Assembly: GCF_016888335.1 (NCBI RefSeq)
Contig: NZ_JAFEJG010000004.1
Coordinates: 620,001 to 684,000 of the forward strand
Source: Janibacter endophyticus
GTDB taxonomy: Bacteria; Actinomycetota; Actinomycetes; Actinomycetales; Dermatophilaceae
DNA length: 64,000 nt
Direction of reading: 5' to 3'
Positions within the stretch are counted from its first letter, which is position 1. The number at the start of each line of letters is the position of its first letter. A program made the translations under genes and the position numbers. The notes under the pieces are model-generated. The model did not search any database and was not told where the DNA came from. It saw nothing but the letters and a program-made list of their open reading frames with translations. This document shows positions 16,538-26,525 of the stretch, one piece after another.

Positions 16538-17278
16538 GGTGCGCGCCTGACGCTCGGCCCGCGCGGCGGCGTTGCGCTTGCGGCGCTGGTACTCGCTGAT
16601 CGCGAGGACGATGCCGAGCAGCAGCGGCCAGATGAATCTCAGCGCCTCAAGGATCGCTCCCAGCCACCCCGGCAGGGTGATGTCCGGCCACGGGACCGAC
16701 AGGTCGGGCCAGGGGATCGACGGCAGGTCGATGTCCGGCCATGGGATGCTCGGCAGGTCCGGCAGGGGCAGGTCGAGCTCCCAGTCCGGCAGCAGCCGGG
16801 ACAGGATCGGGATGAGCGCCGCGATCGCGATCGGGACGAGGATCTTGCCCGCGCCGCCGATGATCTCGTCGAGCGAGGCGAGCACCGGGTGGCGCACCGC
16901 CCACTCCTCGCGCTTGGCTGCCCTGCTCCCCGGCTCCGGGTCGAGGTCCGTGCCGCCGGAGCCGATGAGCGCCTTCGTCGACGCCGTGTCGTGGTCACCC
17001 TCGAAGTGCGTCACCCGCCGCGGCCGACCCCCGCCCGTGAACCGCGCCTTGATCGCCCCGAGCTCGTCAGCGAGCGCGTGATCCTTCTCGGCGACCAGCT
17101 CGAGGTTGTCGTCGGCGACGGAGGACCGGTCCGCGATGCGCTCGCCGTCGACCCACCAGATGGCCTTGTTCGTCAGGCCCGACGTGCTCGTCTCGACCCG
17201 GTGCAGGCGCCCGTCGATCTCGAGCTCCCACACCTGCGGGGCGTCGATCTCGACGGCCGTGGTCTCGTCCTTCGTCAT
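16400..17278 (-). CDS. Hypothetical membrane protein with PWPD repeats
   Basis: 292 residues. The first roughly 75 form a soluble beta-rich domain (WELEIDGRLHRVETSTSGLT, then WWVDGERI). A helix (ILVPIAIAALIPILSRLLP) follows, then a short tandem repeat where the units DLPSIPWPDI, DLPSIPWPDL and VPWPDITLP recur (about residues 165-200), then another helix. The C-terminal 45 residues are highly charged, antisense to the ABC permease, and may be coding only because an earlier stop was lost. No family recognised. The repeat could form a proline-rich turn at the membrane surface. Confidence 0.65.
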   Translation of the reverse strand: MTKDETTAVEIDAPQVWELEIDGRLHRVETSTSGLTNKAIWWVDGERIADRSSVADDNLELVAEKDHALADELGAIKARFTGGGRPRRVTHFEGDHDTASTKALIGSGGTDLDPEPGSRAAKREEWAVRHPVLASLDEIIGGAGKILVPIAIAALIPILSRLLPDWELDLPLPDLPSIPWPDIDLPSIPWPDLSVPWPDITLPGWLGAILEALRFIWPLLLGIVLAISEYQRRKRNAAARAERQARTSAARDVAPAEADEARDEEGEPEHGEHDGRGDVGLDRGYGADRGEG

Positions 17279-17351
17279 GGCATCGACGGTAGGTCTGCCG
17301 ACCCGAAGGGGGCGACCGACCGGGGTATCGACCGTCCCCTACCTGGGTCCC

Positions 17352-18053
17352 TCAGTCGAGCCAGGTGACGGACTCCGACAACGGTGCCCGGTCGCTACGC
17401 CAGCCGTTGACCGGTGCGGACTCGTCGGCGTACCCGATCGCGAGCCCGGACCAGAGGATGAGCTCCTCGGGCGGACGGACGACCTCGGCGACGAGGTCGT
17501 GCTGTGCGCTCCACGCCTCCTGCGGGCACGAGTCGAGCCCCGCCTCGCGGAGCAGGAGCATCACCGACTGCAGCCAGATCCCGAGGTCGCCCCACTGCGG
17601 GCGCCCCATGCCCCGGTCGACGTAGAGCATGAGCCCGACCGGCGCGCCGAAGAAGTCCCAGTTCCGCGCGAACTGCCCCAGTCGCGCCGGCTTGTCCTCC
17701 CGCGGGATCTCCAGCGCCGCGTAGAGCTGCTCGCCGTTGGCGAAGCGCCGCTCGCGGTAGGGCGACCACAGGCTCGGCGGGTAGATGTCGTACTCGACCG
17801 GCGGGGCAGGCGGACCGTCCCCGTCGAGCCGCTGGGCGACCTTCGCCCGGAGCAGCGCCATCGCCTCGTCGCCGAGCACGTAGACCCGCCACGGCTGGAG
17901 GTTCCCGCCGGAGGCAGAGCGCTGCGCGGTCTCGAGGACCTTCTCGAGGACGGCCCGGCCGACCGGTTCGTCGGTGAAGGCCCGCACGGACCGTCGCGAC
18001 GCGACCGCCTCGCTGACACTCATCCCTTCGTCCCGGCTCGTGAGGATCTCCAT
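17352..18053 (-). CDS. Nitroreductase family protein
   Basis: A 233-residue FMN-dependent nitroreductase. The N-terminal RRSVRAFTDEPV and SASGGNLQPWRVYVL (about residues 20-52) give the FMN-binding signatures, and GLAIGYADESAPVN near the C-terminus matches the family end. It likely reduces nitro groups, quinones or enone substrates with NAD(P)H. ATG 18053 is used; ATG 18023 (MSVSEA) is a possible alternative. It follows a decayed thioesterase gene by only 2 bases, so the two were probably one operon. Confidence 0.88.
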   Translation of the reverse strand: MEILTSRDEGMSVSEAVASRRSVRAFTDEPVGRAVLEKVLETAQRSASGGNLQPWRVYVLGDEAMALLRAKVAQRLDGDGPPAPPVEYDIYPPSLWSPYRERRFANGEQLYAALEIPREDKPARLGQFARNWDFFGAPVGLMLYVDRGMGRPQWGDLGIWLQSVMLLLREAGLDSCPQEAWSAQHDLVAEVVRPPEELILWSGLAIGYADESAPVNGWRSDRAPLSESVTWLD

Positions 18054-18055
18054 GG

Positions 18056-18265
18056 TCAGTCCTTCCGCTTGCGCCGGACGTAGAGCTGCTTGCGCACCCG
18101 GGCGACGACCTCGCCGCCCGTGTCGACGATGTCGGTCTCGCACCAGTGCAGCACCTTGGACCCGTCGGCGGCCCGGATCCCCGCGCCGAGATACGGCGGG
18201 TAGCGAGAGACGGCGCGCCGCAGGAGGGCAGGTCGTCGAGCCATCCGGGCGAAGAGCGAGGGCAT
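18056..18265 (-). pseudogene. DUF4442 hotdog thioesterase with large internal deletion
   Basis: The 69-codon frame begins like a DUF4442 thioesterase (PSLFARMARR, then RYPPYLGAGIR). It jumps directly to the family's C-terminal strand region (ADGSKVLHWCETDIVDTGGE, then VARVRKQLYVRRK). The roughly 70-80 residues between, which carry the hotdog core and catalytic region, are absent although the frame is kept. From memory of the family (about 150 residues) this is an in-frame internal deletion, so the product should be non-functional. Start ATG 18265; stop 2 bases before the nitroreductase start. Confidence 0.7.
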
Positions 18266-18366
18266 GACCGCATCCTTGCAGCGCACCCGTCGGTGCGCCT
18301 CCGTGACCCCCTGCGACCAGCGTCCTACCGTGACCAGAACCCGCAATCCGCCGAAGGGGCCCGTTC

Positions 18367-19617
<1,251 letters not shown>

Positions 19618-19633
19618 CCCGTAGCCTGGCGGG

Positions 19634-20539
19634 GTGCAGGTCGCCCTCGTCGTCAACCCCTCGAAGCGGCGCTGGCGCGCGACCGTCGGCCGCGTCGAGG
19701 CGGCCTGCGCAGAGCGTGGCTGGCCCGCACCCGAGGTCCTCGAGACGACCGTCGCCGAGACCGGCGCTGCCCAGGCGGCTGCCCTGGCGAAGGGGGGAGC
19801 CGCCCTGGTCGTCGCAGCCGGCGGGGACGGGACGGTCCGCTCCGTGGCCCACGGGCTGGCCTCCGAAGGGCCGGGGGCGCTCGCCATGGGCGTCGTCCCG
19901 CTCGGCACGGCCAACCTCTTCGCCCACAACCTCGCGATCCCGACCCGCCCGGACGTTGCGGTCCGGGTCGCCCTCGACGGGCGAGCCCGCCCCGTCGACC
20001 TCGGGCTCGCCCGGCTCGGCGACGACGAGACCGAGCACCCCTTCCTCGTCCTCCTCGGCATCGGTCACGACGCGGCGACCGTCGCCGCCACCCGCGACGA
20101 CCTCAAGGACCGCATCGGCTGGCCCGCCTACGTCCTGCCCGCCGCCCGGCACGCCCTCTACCGCCCGGTCCCCGTCGAGCTGACCCTCGACGACGCGCCG
20201 CCGCGGACCATTCGTGCCTGGAGCGTCCTCGCCGCGAACTGCGGCCGCGTCCGTGCCGGCGTGCGCATCGCCGCCGGCGCCGAGATCGACGACGGTCTGC
20301 TCGACGTCATGGAGGTCACCGTCAGGCGGCCCGACCAGTGGGTGCCCATCGCGGCGAAGGGGGTGCTCGGGTGGCGCCGTGACGTCCCGGGGCTGCGCAC
20401 CACGCCCGCCCGCTCGCTCGAGGTCGTCGTGCCGCGCCCCCTGCACGTGCAGCTCGACGGCGACATCCTCGGCCAGGTCACCCGCGTCCGCGCCCGCGTC
20501 GTCCACCACGCCCTCGCGGTGATGACCCCCGAACGCTGA
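19634..20539 (+). CDS. Diacylglycerol kinase-family lipid kinase
   Basis: 301 residues. The N-terminal VALVVNPSKRR and the GGDGT nucleotide-binding motif (about residues 62-66), followed by PLGTANLFAHNL, identify the DAGK/YegS/sphingosine-kinase-like family. It transfers phosphate from ATP to a lipid such as diacylglycerol or a polyprenol at the inner membrane face. The C-terminal half contains the beta-sandwich region ending QLDGDILGQVTRVRARVV. GTG 19634 starts 17 bases after the propeller gene. The exact lipid is not deducible. Confidence 0.9.
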   Translation: MQVALVVNPSKRRWRATVGRVEAACAERGWPAPEVLETTVAETGAAQAAALAKGGAALVVAAGGDGTVRSVAHGLASEGPGALAMGVVPLGTANLFAHNLAIPTRPDVAVRVALDGRARPVDLGLARLGDDETEHPFLVLLGIGHDAATVAATRDDLKDRIGWPAYVLPAARHALYRPVPVELTLDDAPPRTIRAWSVLAANCGRVRAGVRIAAGAEIDDGLLDVMEVTVRRPDQWVPIAAKGVLGWRRDVPGLRTTPARSLEVVVPRPLHVQLDGDILGQVTRVRARVVHHALAVMTPER

Positions 20540-20566
20540 CACCTCCTCATGCGGTAGGACGGGGTC

Positions 20567-21127
20567 ATGGGTCAGCGGATGTTCGTCGCGGTACGGCCGC
20601 CGGAGCACGTCGTCGAGGACCTCGAGGAGTTCCTCGAGCCGCGGCACGCGGCGGCTGACTTCCCCTTCGTGCGCCCGGTCCAGTGGCACCTCACCCTCGC
20701 CTTCATGGCCTCGGTGAGCGACCGCGCGCTCGCACCCCTCGAGGAGCGGCTCGCCGACGCCGCCGGCCGGCACGCCACCTTCGTCGCATCCCTCGGCGGA
20801 GCCGGCGCCTTCCCCGACGCACTCCGCGCCAAGGTCCTCTGGCTCGGCCTGGCCGACGGCGAGGAGGACCTCACCGCGCTCGCCGCCCACGCTCGGACCG
20901 CCTGCGAGATCAGCGGGGCGCCCGTCGACGGTCAGCGGTTCGTCCCGCACCTCACCCTCGCCCGGGTGCGCCGGCCGATCGAGGGGACCCGTTGGCTACG
21001 GGTGCTCGACACCTACCGCGGCCCGACATGGACCGTCGACCATGTCGACCTCGTCGCCAGCCACCTGCGCGACGGCCGCCATCCGCGGCACGAGGTCATC
21101 GCGACGTTCCCCCTCGGCGCCCCCTAG
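20567..21127 (+). CDS. thpR: RNA 2',3'-cyclic phosphodiesterase
   Basis: A 186-residue 2H phosphoesterase with both catalytic tetrapeptides: HLTL (in WHLTLAF, about residue 41) and HLTL (in PHLTLARV, about residue 127). The N-terminal MFVAVRPPEHV is typical of ThpR/LigT. It opens 2',3'-cyclic phosphate ends of RNA and can ligate tRNA halves in vitro. ATG 20567 lies 27 bases after the lipid kinase. It is followed 9 bases later by the App1-type phosphatase, so the two are probably cotranscribed. Confidence 0.9.
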   Translation: MGQRMFVAVRPPEHVVEDLEEFLEPRHAAADFPFVRPVQWHLTLAFMASVSDRALAPLEERLADAAGRHATFVASLGGAGAFPDALRAKVLWLGLADGEEDLTALAAHARTACEISGAPVDGQRFVPHLTLARVRRPIEGTRWLRVLDTYRGPTWTVDHVDLVASHLRDGRHPRHEVIATFPLGAP

Positions 21128-21136
21128 CCTCGAGGC

Positions 21137-22084
21137 ATGACGGAGCAGACGGACCGCCTGGTCGACGAGATCCACCGGCTGCAGGAGGGCTGGACCCGCC
21201 GGCACGAGGAGGAGCGGCTGGCCGAGATCCTCACGAGCGTCGAGGGCCTCGAGCTCACCGAGCTGAAGAACGCGATCAACCGCCGCGACGACCACCACGA
21301 CCTCGAGGAGCTCGTCTTCGGCGACATCGACGACGAGTCGACCCGCGAGCGCATCCTCGCCCACTTCGCCTCTGCCGCAAACGATCTCGGCCGGGTCGGG
21401 GTCAAGGTCCTCTCGGACATCGACGACACCGTCTTCCCGATGATCCACGAGCGGCGCTACCCCCGCGGGCACACGCCGGTGCCGGGCGCGCTCGCATTCC
21501 TCCAGGCGCTCGACGACGGCCCGGTCGACAACCCGCTCTCGCGTGGCGACCTCACCTTCGTCACGGCGCGCCCCGAGGTCGCCTTCGGCCTCGTCGAGCG
21601 CTCCAGCAAGGACGCTCTGCGCAAGGCGGGCATCGCCTCGTCGTCGATCCTCGCCGGCGGCCTGGCGCACCTGCACACCAAGGACGCGATGGCCGACGGC
21701 AAGCTCGCGAACATCTCGCACTACCGCCAGCTCTTCCCCGAGTACGGCGTCGTCTTCGTCGGCGACTCCGGGCAGGGTGACGTCCTCGTCGGGCAGCGGG
21801 TCCGCAAGACGCACCCCGAGGCGTGCCCTGCGGTCTTCATCCACGACGTCGTCGCTACCCCCCTCGAGGAGCGGACCCGCCTCGCCGGGCTCGGGATCCA
21901 CATCGTCGACACCTATGTCGGAGCGGCCACCATCGCCCACGGGCTCGGCCTCGTCTCGGGCGAAGGGGTGACACGCGTCGTCGACGAGACGATCTCCGCG
22001 CTCGACGAGGTCGCCTGGGAGGACCCGCAGCAGGAGGCGGCGACCCGGCAGCTCGTGCTGCGCGACGTCGACGGCAGCCGATAG
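21137..22084 (+). CDS. App1-type phosphatidate phosphatase (DUF2183)
   Basis: A 315-residue HAD-like phosphatase. The nucleophile motif DIDDT sits in VKVLSDIDDTVF near residue 98, and the later VVFVGDSGQGDVLV (near residue 208) is the App1 motif with catalytic acidic residues. The family, named from yeast APP1, dephosphorylates phosphatidate. The N-terminal 85 residues are helical and charged. It lies in a compact plus-strand run with thpR and the pseudouridine genes, although no common pathway is evident. Confidence 0.88.
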   Translation: MTEQTDRLVDEIHRLQEGWTRRHEEERLAEILTSVEGLELTELKNAINRRDDHHDLEELVFGDIDDESTRERILAHFASAANDLGRVGVKVLSDIDDTVFPMIHERRYPRGHTPVPGALAFLQALDDGPVDNPLSRGDLTFVTARPEVAFGLVERSSKDALRKAGIASSSILAGGLAHLHTKDAMADGKLANISHYRQLFPEYGVVFVGDSGQGDVLVGQRVRKTHPEACPAVFIHDVVATPLEERTRLAGLGIHIVDTYVGAATIAHGLGLVSGEGVTRVVDETISALDEVAWEDPQQEAATRQLVLRDVDGSR

Positions 22085-22093
22085 CGTGCGGGG

Positions 22094-23020
22094 GTGACGA
22101 CCTCTCCCGCTGCCATCCACGTCGGTGACCACGTCCGGGAGGCGCTGGCCGCCGGGCGGCCCGTCCTCGCGATGGAGTCGACGATCTTCACCCACGGCCT
22201 GCCCCGGCCCCGCAACCTCGAGGTCGCGCTCGCGGCAGAGGAGCAGGTCCGCGCCGCCGGCGTGACCCCCGCGACGATCGGTGTCGTCGCCGGTCGCCCC
22301 GTCGTCGGCATGACCGCCGAGGAGATCGAGCGGCTCGGCAACGACGACGACGTCATCAAGGCGTCGGTCCGCGAGCTCCCCGTCGCCCGCGCGACCGGGG
22401 CGAGCGCCGGGACCACGATCGCGGCGACGACCTACCTCGCGCACGCCGTCGGCATCCACGTCTTCTCCACCGGTGGCCTCGGTGGCGTCCACCACGGCGC
22501 CGCGAGCAGCTTCGACGAGTCGGCCGACCTGGTCGTGCTCTCGCAGGTGCCGATCGTGCTCGTCTCCTCGGGTGCCAAGGCGATCCTCGACATCCCGGCG
22601 ACGCTCGAGCGTTTCGAGACCCTGTCGGTGCCGGTCGTCGGCTACCGGACGCTGCGCTACCCGGGTTTCTACGTCCACGACTCCGGCTACCCGCTGAGCC
22701 AGCAGGTCGACTCGCCGGAGCAGGTCGCGACGATCTACCAGGCCTCCCGCGACCTCGGGCTGAGCTCCTCCGTCCTCGTGGGCAACCCGATCCCCGAGGC
22801 CGACAGCCTCGACACCGGTGTCCTCGACGAGGTCATCGAGCGGGCCTGGGCGTCGGCCGACGAGCAGGGCATCCGCGGTCAGGCGACGACGCCCTTCCTC
22901 CTCGACTTCATCCAGCGCGAGACCGGCGGCGCCTCGCTCGACGCCAACGTCGCGCTGTACCGCAACAACGTCGCCCTCGGCTGCGAGATTGCGACGGCCC
23001 TGGCCGGCCGGCCCGGGTGA
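22094..23020 (+). CDS. psuG: Pseudouridine-5'-phosphate glycosidase
   Basis: A 308-residue homologue of PsuG/YeiN. The N-terminal PVLAMESTIFTHGLPRPRNL, GRPVVGMT, and the FSTGGLGGVHHGAA and VVSSGAKAILDIPATLE-like segments (VLVSSGAKAILDIPATLE) cover the whole family length. It splits pseudouridine 5'-phosphate into uracil and ribose 5-phosphate using a metal ion. GTG 22094 start. A kinase gene follows with a 4-base overlap, forming the two-step route for recycling pseudouridine from RNA turnover. Confidence 0.93.
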   Translation: MTTSPAAIHVGDHVREALAAGRPVLAMESTIFTHGLPRPRNLEVALAAEEQVRAAGVTPATIGVVAGRPVVGMTAEEIERLGNDDDVIKASVRELPVARATGASAGTTIAATTYLAHAVGIHVFSTGGLGGVHHGAASSFDESADLVVLSQVPIVLVSSGAKAILDIPATLERFETLSVPVVGYRTLRYPGFYVHDSGYPLSQQVDSPEQVATIYQASRDLGLSSSVLVGNPIPEADSLDTGVLDEVIERAWASADEQGIRGQATTPFLLDFIQRETGGASLDANVALYRNNVALGCEIATALAGRPG

Positions 23021-23892
23021 CCGGGGTCCTCGCCGTCGCGGGCGACCTCGTCGAGGACGTGGTCGCCCACACCCGCGAGCCGTTGCGCATGGGCAGCGAC
23101 GCGGCCGCCACCATCACCCGTCAGCGCGGAGGGTCCGCGGCGAACGTCGCGGCCTTCGCGGCCGCTGCCGGCGCACCCACCCGATTCGTCGGGTGCGTCG
23201 GTCCGGACGCCGCCGGTGACGGGGTGGTCGCCGACCTGGAGGCGAAGGGGGTGGACGCCCGGGTCCAGCGGCGCGGTCGCACCGGCACGATCGTCGTCGT
23301 CGTGGACGGCTCCGGGGAGCGCACGATGCTGCCCGACCGGGCGGCGTGCGCCCTGCTCGAGCCGGTCGAGGACAGCTGGCTCGCCGGTGTCGCGATCCTC
23401 CACCTCCCGCTCTACGGGTTCGACCACGGGTCGACGCCGGATGCATTGCGCAACATGGCCGTTCGCGTCCGGGATCAGGGTGGTCAGGTGAGCATCGACG
23501 TCTCCTCGACCCGGCTCGTCGACGTCCACGGTCCGGCCTGGGTCGACGGGCTCGTCGCCGAGCTACGGCCCACCTGGGTCAGCGCGAACGCCGACGAGGT
23601 GGGCGCACTCTCGCTGGACCGCGACGTCTGGCTGGCGCGACACCCCTTCGTCACGCTTATCGCCCGGGGCGGCGCCGACGCGACCCGTGTCCTGCGGCAC
23701 GGCCACCCGACCCTCACCGTCCCCGTCGAGCCGGTCGAGGACGCGCTGGACACGACCGGCGCGGGGGACGCCTTCGCCGCGGGGTTCCTCACCGCCACCC
23801 TCCGGGGCGAGCCGACCGAGCCCGCAGTGCGTGCCGGGCACGCCCTGGCTGCCCGTGTCATCTGCGCCACCGGGGCGGATCTCGGAGGTTGA
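23017..23892 (+). CDS. psuK: PfkB-family kinase, probable pseudouridine kinase
   Basis: A 291-residue ribokinase-like protein. The N-terminal GGSAANVAAFAAAAGAPTRF is PfkB signature 1, and DTTGAGDAFAAGF (about residue 246) is signature 2 with the catalytic aspartate in GAGD. The overlap with psuG (GTGA) makes phosphorylation of pseudouridine its likely job, providing the substrate for the glycosidase. Other nucleoside or sugar substrates cannot be excluded from sequence alone. Confidence 0.85.
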   Translation: MTGVLAVAGDLVEDVVAHTREPLRMGSDAAATITRQRGGSAANVAAFAAAAGAPTRFVGCVGPDAAGDGVVADLEAKGVDARVQRRGRTGTIVVVVDGSGERTMLPDRAACALLEPVEDSWLAGVAILHLPLYGFDHGSTPDALRNMAVRVRDQGGQVSIDVSSTRLVDVHGPAWVDGLVAELRPTWVSANADEVGALSLDRDVWLARHPFVTLIARGGADATRVLRHGHPTLTVPVEPVEDALDTTGAGDAFAAGFLTATLRGEPTEPAVRAGHALAARVICATGADLGG

Positions 23893-23913
23893 GGTCGCGC
23901 TAACCTCGCAGTC

Positions 23914-24672
23914 ATGACCTTCACGACCTTCATCACCGGCGCCAGCTCGGGCCTCGGCGCCGAGATGGCGCGCCAGTTCGCCGCCCTCGGCCACGACCTC
24001 GCCCTCTCCGCCCGCCGCACCGACCGCCTCGACGCGCTCAAGTCCGAGATCCTCGCCGCGCACCCCGAGCGCCGGGTCGAGCTCTACGCCCTCGACGTCA
24101 CCGACGACGACGCCGTCCTCGCGACCACGCAGCAGGTCAAGACGGACTTCGGCCACATCGACCGGGTCATCGTCAACGCCGGCCTCGGCAAGGGCGCGCC
24201 CGTCGGCAAGGGCAAGAACTACGCCAACCGCGAGACCCTCGTGACCAACGTCCTCGGCGCCTTCGCCCAGGCCGAGGCGGCGATGCAGGTCTTCCGCGAG
24301 CAGAAGAAGGGCCACCTCGTCATCATCAGCTCGGTGACCTCGGTCCGCGGCTTCCCCAGCTCGATGACCGCCTACGCCGCGAGCAAGGCTGCCGTCGCGA
24401 GCATGGGCGAGGGCATCCGCTCCGAGATGATGGGCAAGCCCGACCTCGACATCGACGTCTCCGTCATCTGCCCGGGCTACATCCGCTCGGAGATGAACGA
24501 GAAGGTCAAGCAGAAGGTCAAGTACATGGTCGACACCGAGACGGGTGTCCGCGCCATGGTCGAGGCGATCGAGCGTCGCAAGGCCAAGGCGTTCGTCCCC
24601 GCCAAGCCGTGGGAGGCGCTCGCCCGCGTCATGTCCGTCGCGCCCCTGCAGGTCGTCCGCAAGCTGATGTGA
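23914..24672 (+). CDS. Short-chain dehydrogenase/reductase (SDR)
   Basis: A 252-residue classical SDR. The nucleotide-binding motif TGASSGLG is at residues 9-16, the NAG motif (VIVNAGLG) near residue 88, catalytic Ser in ISSVTS near residue 140, and YAASK near residue 154. The replacement of a typical acidic residue after strand two by SARRTDRL suggests NADP preference. Substrate unknown. The stop codon shares a base with the ATG of the next membrane gene, so the two are coupled. Confidence 0.9.
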   Translation: MTFTTFITGASSGLGAEMARQFAALGHDLALSARRTDRLDALKSEILAAHPERRVELYALDVTDDDAVLATTQQVKTDFGHIDRVIVNAGLGKGAPVGKGKNYANRETLVTNVLGAFAQAEAAMQVFREQKKGHLVIISSVTSVRGFPSSMTAYAASKAAVASMGEGIRSEMMGKPDLDIDVSVICPGYIRSEMNEKVKQKVKYMVDTETGVRAMVEAIERRKAKAFVPAKPWEALARVMSVAPLQVVRKLM

Positions 24673-25199
24673 TGCGCGACGGGGGAGACCCGGCCTGGTG
24701 GGCCTGGGCCGCGTGGATCCTCGGCGCCGGGGCCTACCTCGGATCCTTCGTCTGGGCGCTCGCCGTGCTGCCCGAGCGGGTCGTCGCGCACGTCGGGCCG
24801 GAGGGCGTCGACCGCTGGGGCTCGCGCACCGAGCACGTCGTGATGTCCGTGATCCTCGCGCTCGTCATCCTGCCCATGCCGTGGTTCTTCCGGTGGGCCG
24901 CGAAGCCCCCGGCGATCTTCCTCAACCTGCCGCACAAGGACTACTGGCTCGCCACCCCTGAGCGCGCGGCCGTCCTGCGACGGCGGGTCTTCGAGGACGG
25001 GCTGACGTTCACCGGTCTCACGGCCGGCTTCCTCGCGGTCGTCGTCCAGGTCGGGATCGTCCTCGAGACGCGCGACCCCGGCTCCGCCTCGGGCTGGATC
25101 ATGCCCGTCGGGCTCGTGCTCTACCTCGTGGCGACGGTCGCCTGGGTCGTGCTCGTCTTCCTCCGGCACAGTCCTCCCGCAGAGGACCGGTCAGGCTGA
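24672..25199 (+). CDS. Membrane protein of unknown function (DUF1648-like)
   Basis: 175 residues with four hydrophobic helices. The ERVVAHVGPEGVDRWGSRTE segment between helices 1 and 2 resembles the DUF1648/SdpI-type loop (hh-P-x-Hh-G-x-G-x-D-x-W). ATG 24672 is used; it overlaps the SDR stop by 1 base, and a GTG 3 bases earlier is equally possible. Located in the cytoplasmic membrane; function unknown. Confidence 0.75.
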   Translation: MRDGGDPAWWAWAAWILGAGAYLGSFVWALAVLPERVVAHVGPEGVDRWGSRTEHVVMSVILALVILPMPWFFRWAAKPPAIFLNLPHKDYWLATPERAAVLRRRVFEDGLTFTGLTAGFLAVVVQVGIVLETRDPGSASGWIMPVGLVLYLVATVAWVVLVFLRHSPPAEDRSG

Positions 25200-25225
25200 C
25201 CTGGGGGAGCGCCTAGCCTGGGGGC

Positions 25226-25915
25226 ATGAGCCTGAGCATCGCCGGTGCCGTCGTTGCCTCCCCGGACGAGCGGGCTACGACCGCCGCGTGGGAGCGACTC
25301 GGCGTCACGCTGCCGGTCGACGTCGTCCCCGTCGACGAAGGGGTGGACGCCGGCCTCGTCGAGGTCGTCCTCGCCACCCCGGACGTCGCGGCCGCCGCGA
25401 CCCTGCTCGGCCGTCGTGGGCTCGACGTCGACGGCGACCTCGTGACCATCGCGGGCGTGCGCTGGCGGCTCGCCGAGGCGACCACTCCCGACGCGGCCGG
25501 ACCACCCCCTTCGGGGACCCTCCGTCGCGCCTCGGCGCACAGCCTTCGGCTCGACCATGTCGTCGTCTCCGCGACGGACGCGGCCCGAGCGGCCGCCGAC
25601 TACGGGGCCCGGCTCGGTCTCGACCTCCGGCTCGACCGCGACACCGGACTCGGCTTCCGCGGGCTCTTCTTCCGCTGCGGGGACGCGGTCGTCGAGGTCG
25701 TCGTGCCGGACGCCGGGGAGGGGGCCGACGACCGGCGGGACGCCTACGCCGGGATCGCCTGGCGCAGCAACGACCTCGAGGCCGAGCGGGCTCGCCTCGC
25801 GGACGCTGGAGTCGACGTCTCCGAGGTGCGGCGGGGGCGCAAGCCCGGCACCGTCGTCGCCACCGTCCGCGACCCCGACCTCCACGTGCCGACGCTGCTC
25901 GTCGGCCCCGCCTAG
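25226..25915 (+). CDS. VOC/glyoxalase-like domain protein
   Basis: A 229-residue protein. The second half has the vicinal-oxygen-chelate pattern HSLRLDHVVVSATDAARAAA, then LGLDLRLDR and GLFFRCGDAVVEVVVPD, ending FATVRDPDLHVPTLLV-like (VATVRDPDLHVPTLLVG). The first half looks like a degenerate copy of the same fold. It may act as a lactoylglutathione-lyase-like enzyme or a binding protein. Metal ligands are not obvious. Its stop overlaps the convergent TetR gene by 4 bases. Confidence 0.8.
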   Translation: MSLSIAGAVVASPDERATTAAWERLGVTLPVDVVPVDEGVDAGLVEVVLATPDVAAAATLLGRRGLDVDGDLVTIAGVRWRLAEATTPDAAGPPPSGTLRRASAHSLRLDHVVVSATDAARAAADYGARLGLDLRLDRDTGLGFRGLFFRCGDAVVEVVVPDAGEGADDRRDAYAGIAWRSNDLEAERARLADAGVDVSEVRRGRKPGTVVATVRDPDLHVPTLLVGPA

Positions 25916-26481
25916 CGGTCGAGCGCCTCCTCGGCGAGATCGGCGATCTCACCCTCGAAGTCCCGCGCCGCATACAGCCAGAAGGCCGCCCGCACCGCGC
26001 CGAGGACGATGAAGGTCGTGACCGCCGGCTCGGGGTCGACGCGGGGGTCGGTGCCGGACCGCTCGTACGCCGCGGCCGTGAGGGCACGTGCCGTCTCCGC
26101 CCCGTTGCCCATCGCCGCCGCCGAGATCGACGGCAGCTCGCGCGACACGGCGGCGCGCATCTGCCAGGTCTCCCGGTCCCGGCTCACCCGGCGGAGCTGC
26201 TCGAGGACGACGACGCGCAGGCCGTCCGCGAGCGGCTCGTCGGCGGGGCGGGCGAGGAGCGACCCGGCCAGCTGCTCGGGCAGCTGTCGGTCGACACCGG
26301 CGAGCGCGTCCTCCTTCGTCGGGAAGTAGTTGAAGAAGGTCCGTGGCGAGACTCCTGCCCGCTCGGCGATCCGATCGACGGTCGCCGCGGACACCCCTTC
26401 GTCCCGGACGATCTCGAGGGCCGCCCGGTGGAGGGCCGCCCGGGTCTCCCGCTTGCGCTGCTCTCTGCGCCCTTCGCTCAC
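25912..26481 (-). CDS. TetR-family transcriptional regulator
   Basis: A 189-residue repressor. The N-terminal helix-turn-helix AATVDRIAERAGVSPRTFFN (about residues 28-47) is intact; the C-terminal helical domain should bind a ligand. GTG 26481 gives the usual short leader (SEGRREQRKRETR); GTG 26490 would add 3 residues. It is divergent from a broken MarR gene and a DHA2 drug pump. The likely role is repression of the pump and itself through the palindrome at 26511. Confidence 0.88.
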   Translation of the reverse strand: MSEGRREQRKRETRAALHRAALEIVRDEGVSAATVDRIAERAGVSPRTFFNYFPTKEDALAGVDRQLPEQLAGSLLARPADEPLADGLRVVVLEQLRRVSRDRETWQMRAAVSRELPSISAAAMGNGAETARALTAAAYERSGTDPRVDPEPAVTTFIVLGAVRAAFWLYAARDFEGEIADLAEEALDR

Positions 26482-26510
26482 GCCGCCCACTGTAGGACCC
26501 GCGGGCAAAG

Positions 26511-26525
26511 TTGCAGAGACTGCAA
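26511..26525. promoter_or_regulatory. Palindrome in the TetR/MarR-MFS divergent promoter
   Basis: TTGCAG-N3-CTGCAA is a perfect 6-3-6 inverted repeat in the 65-base space between the divergent TetR and MarR/MFS starts. It is a good candidate operator for the TetR protein or for the original MarR protein. Confidence 0.5.
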
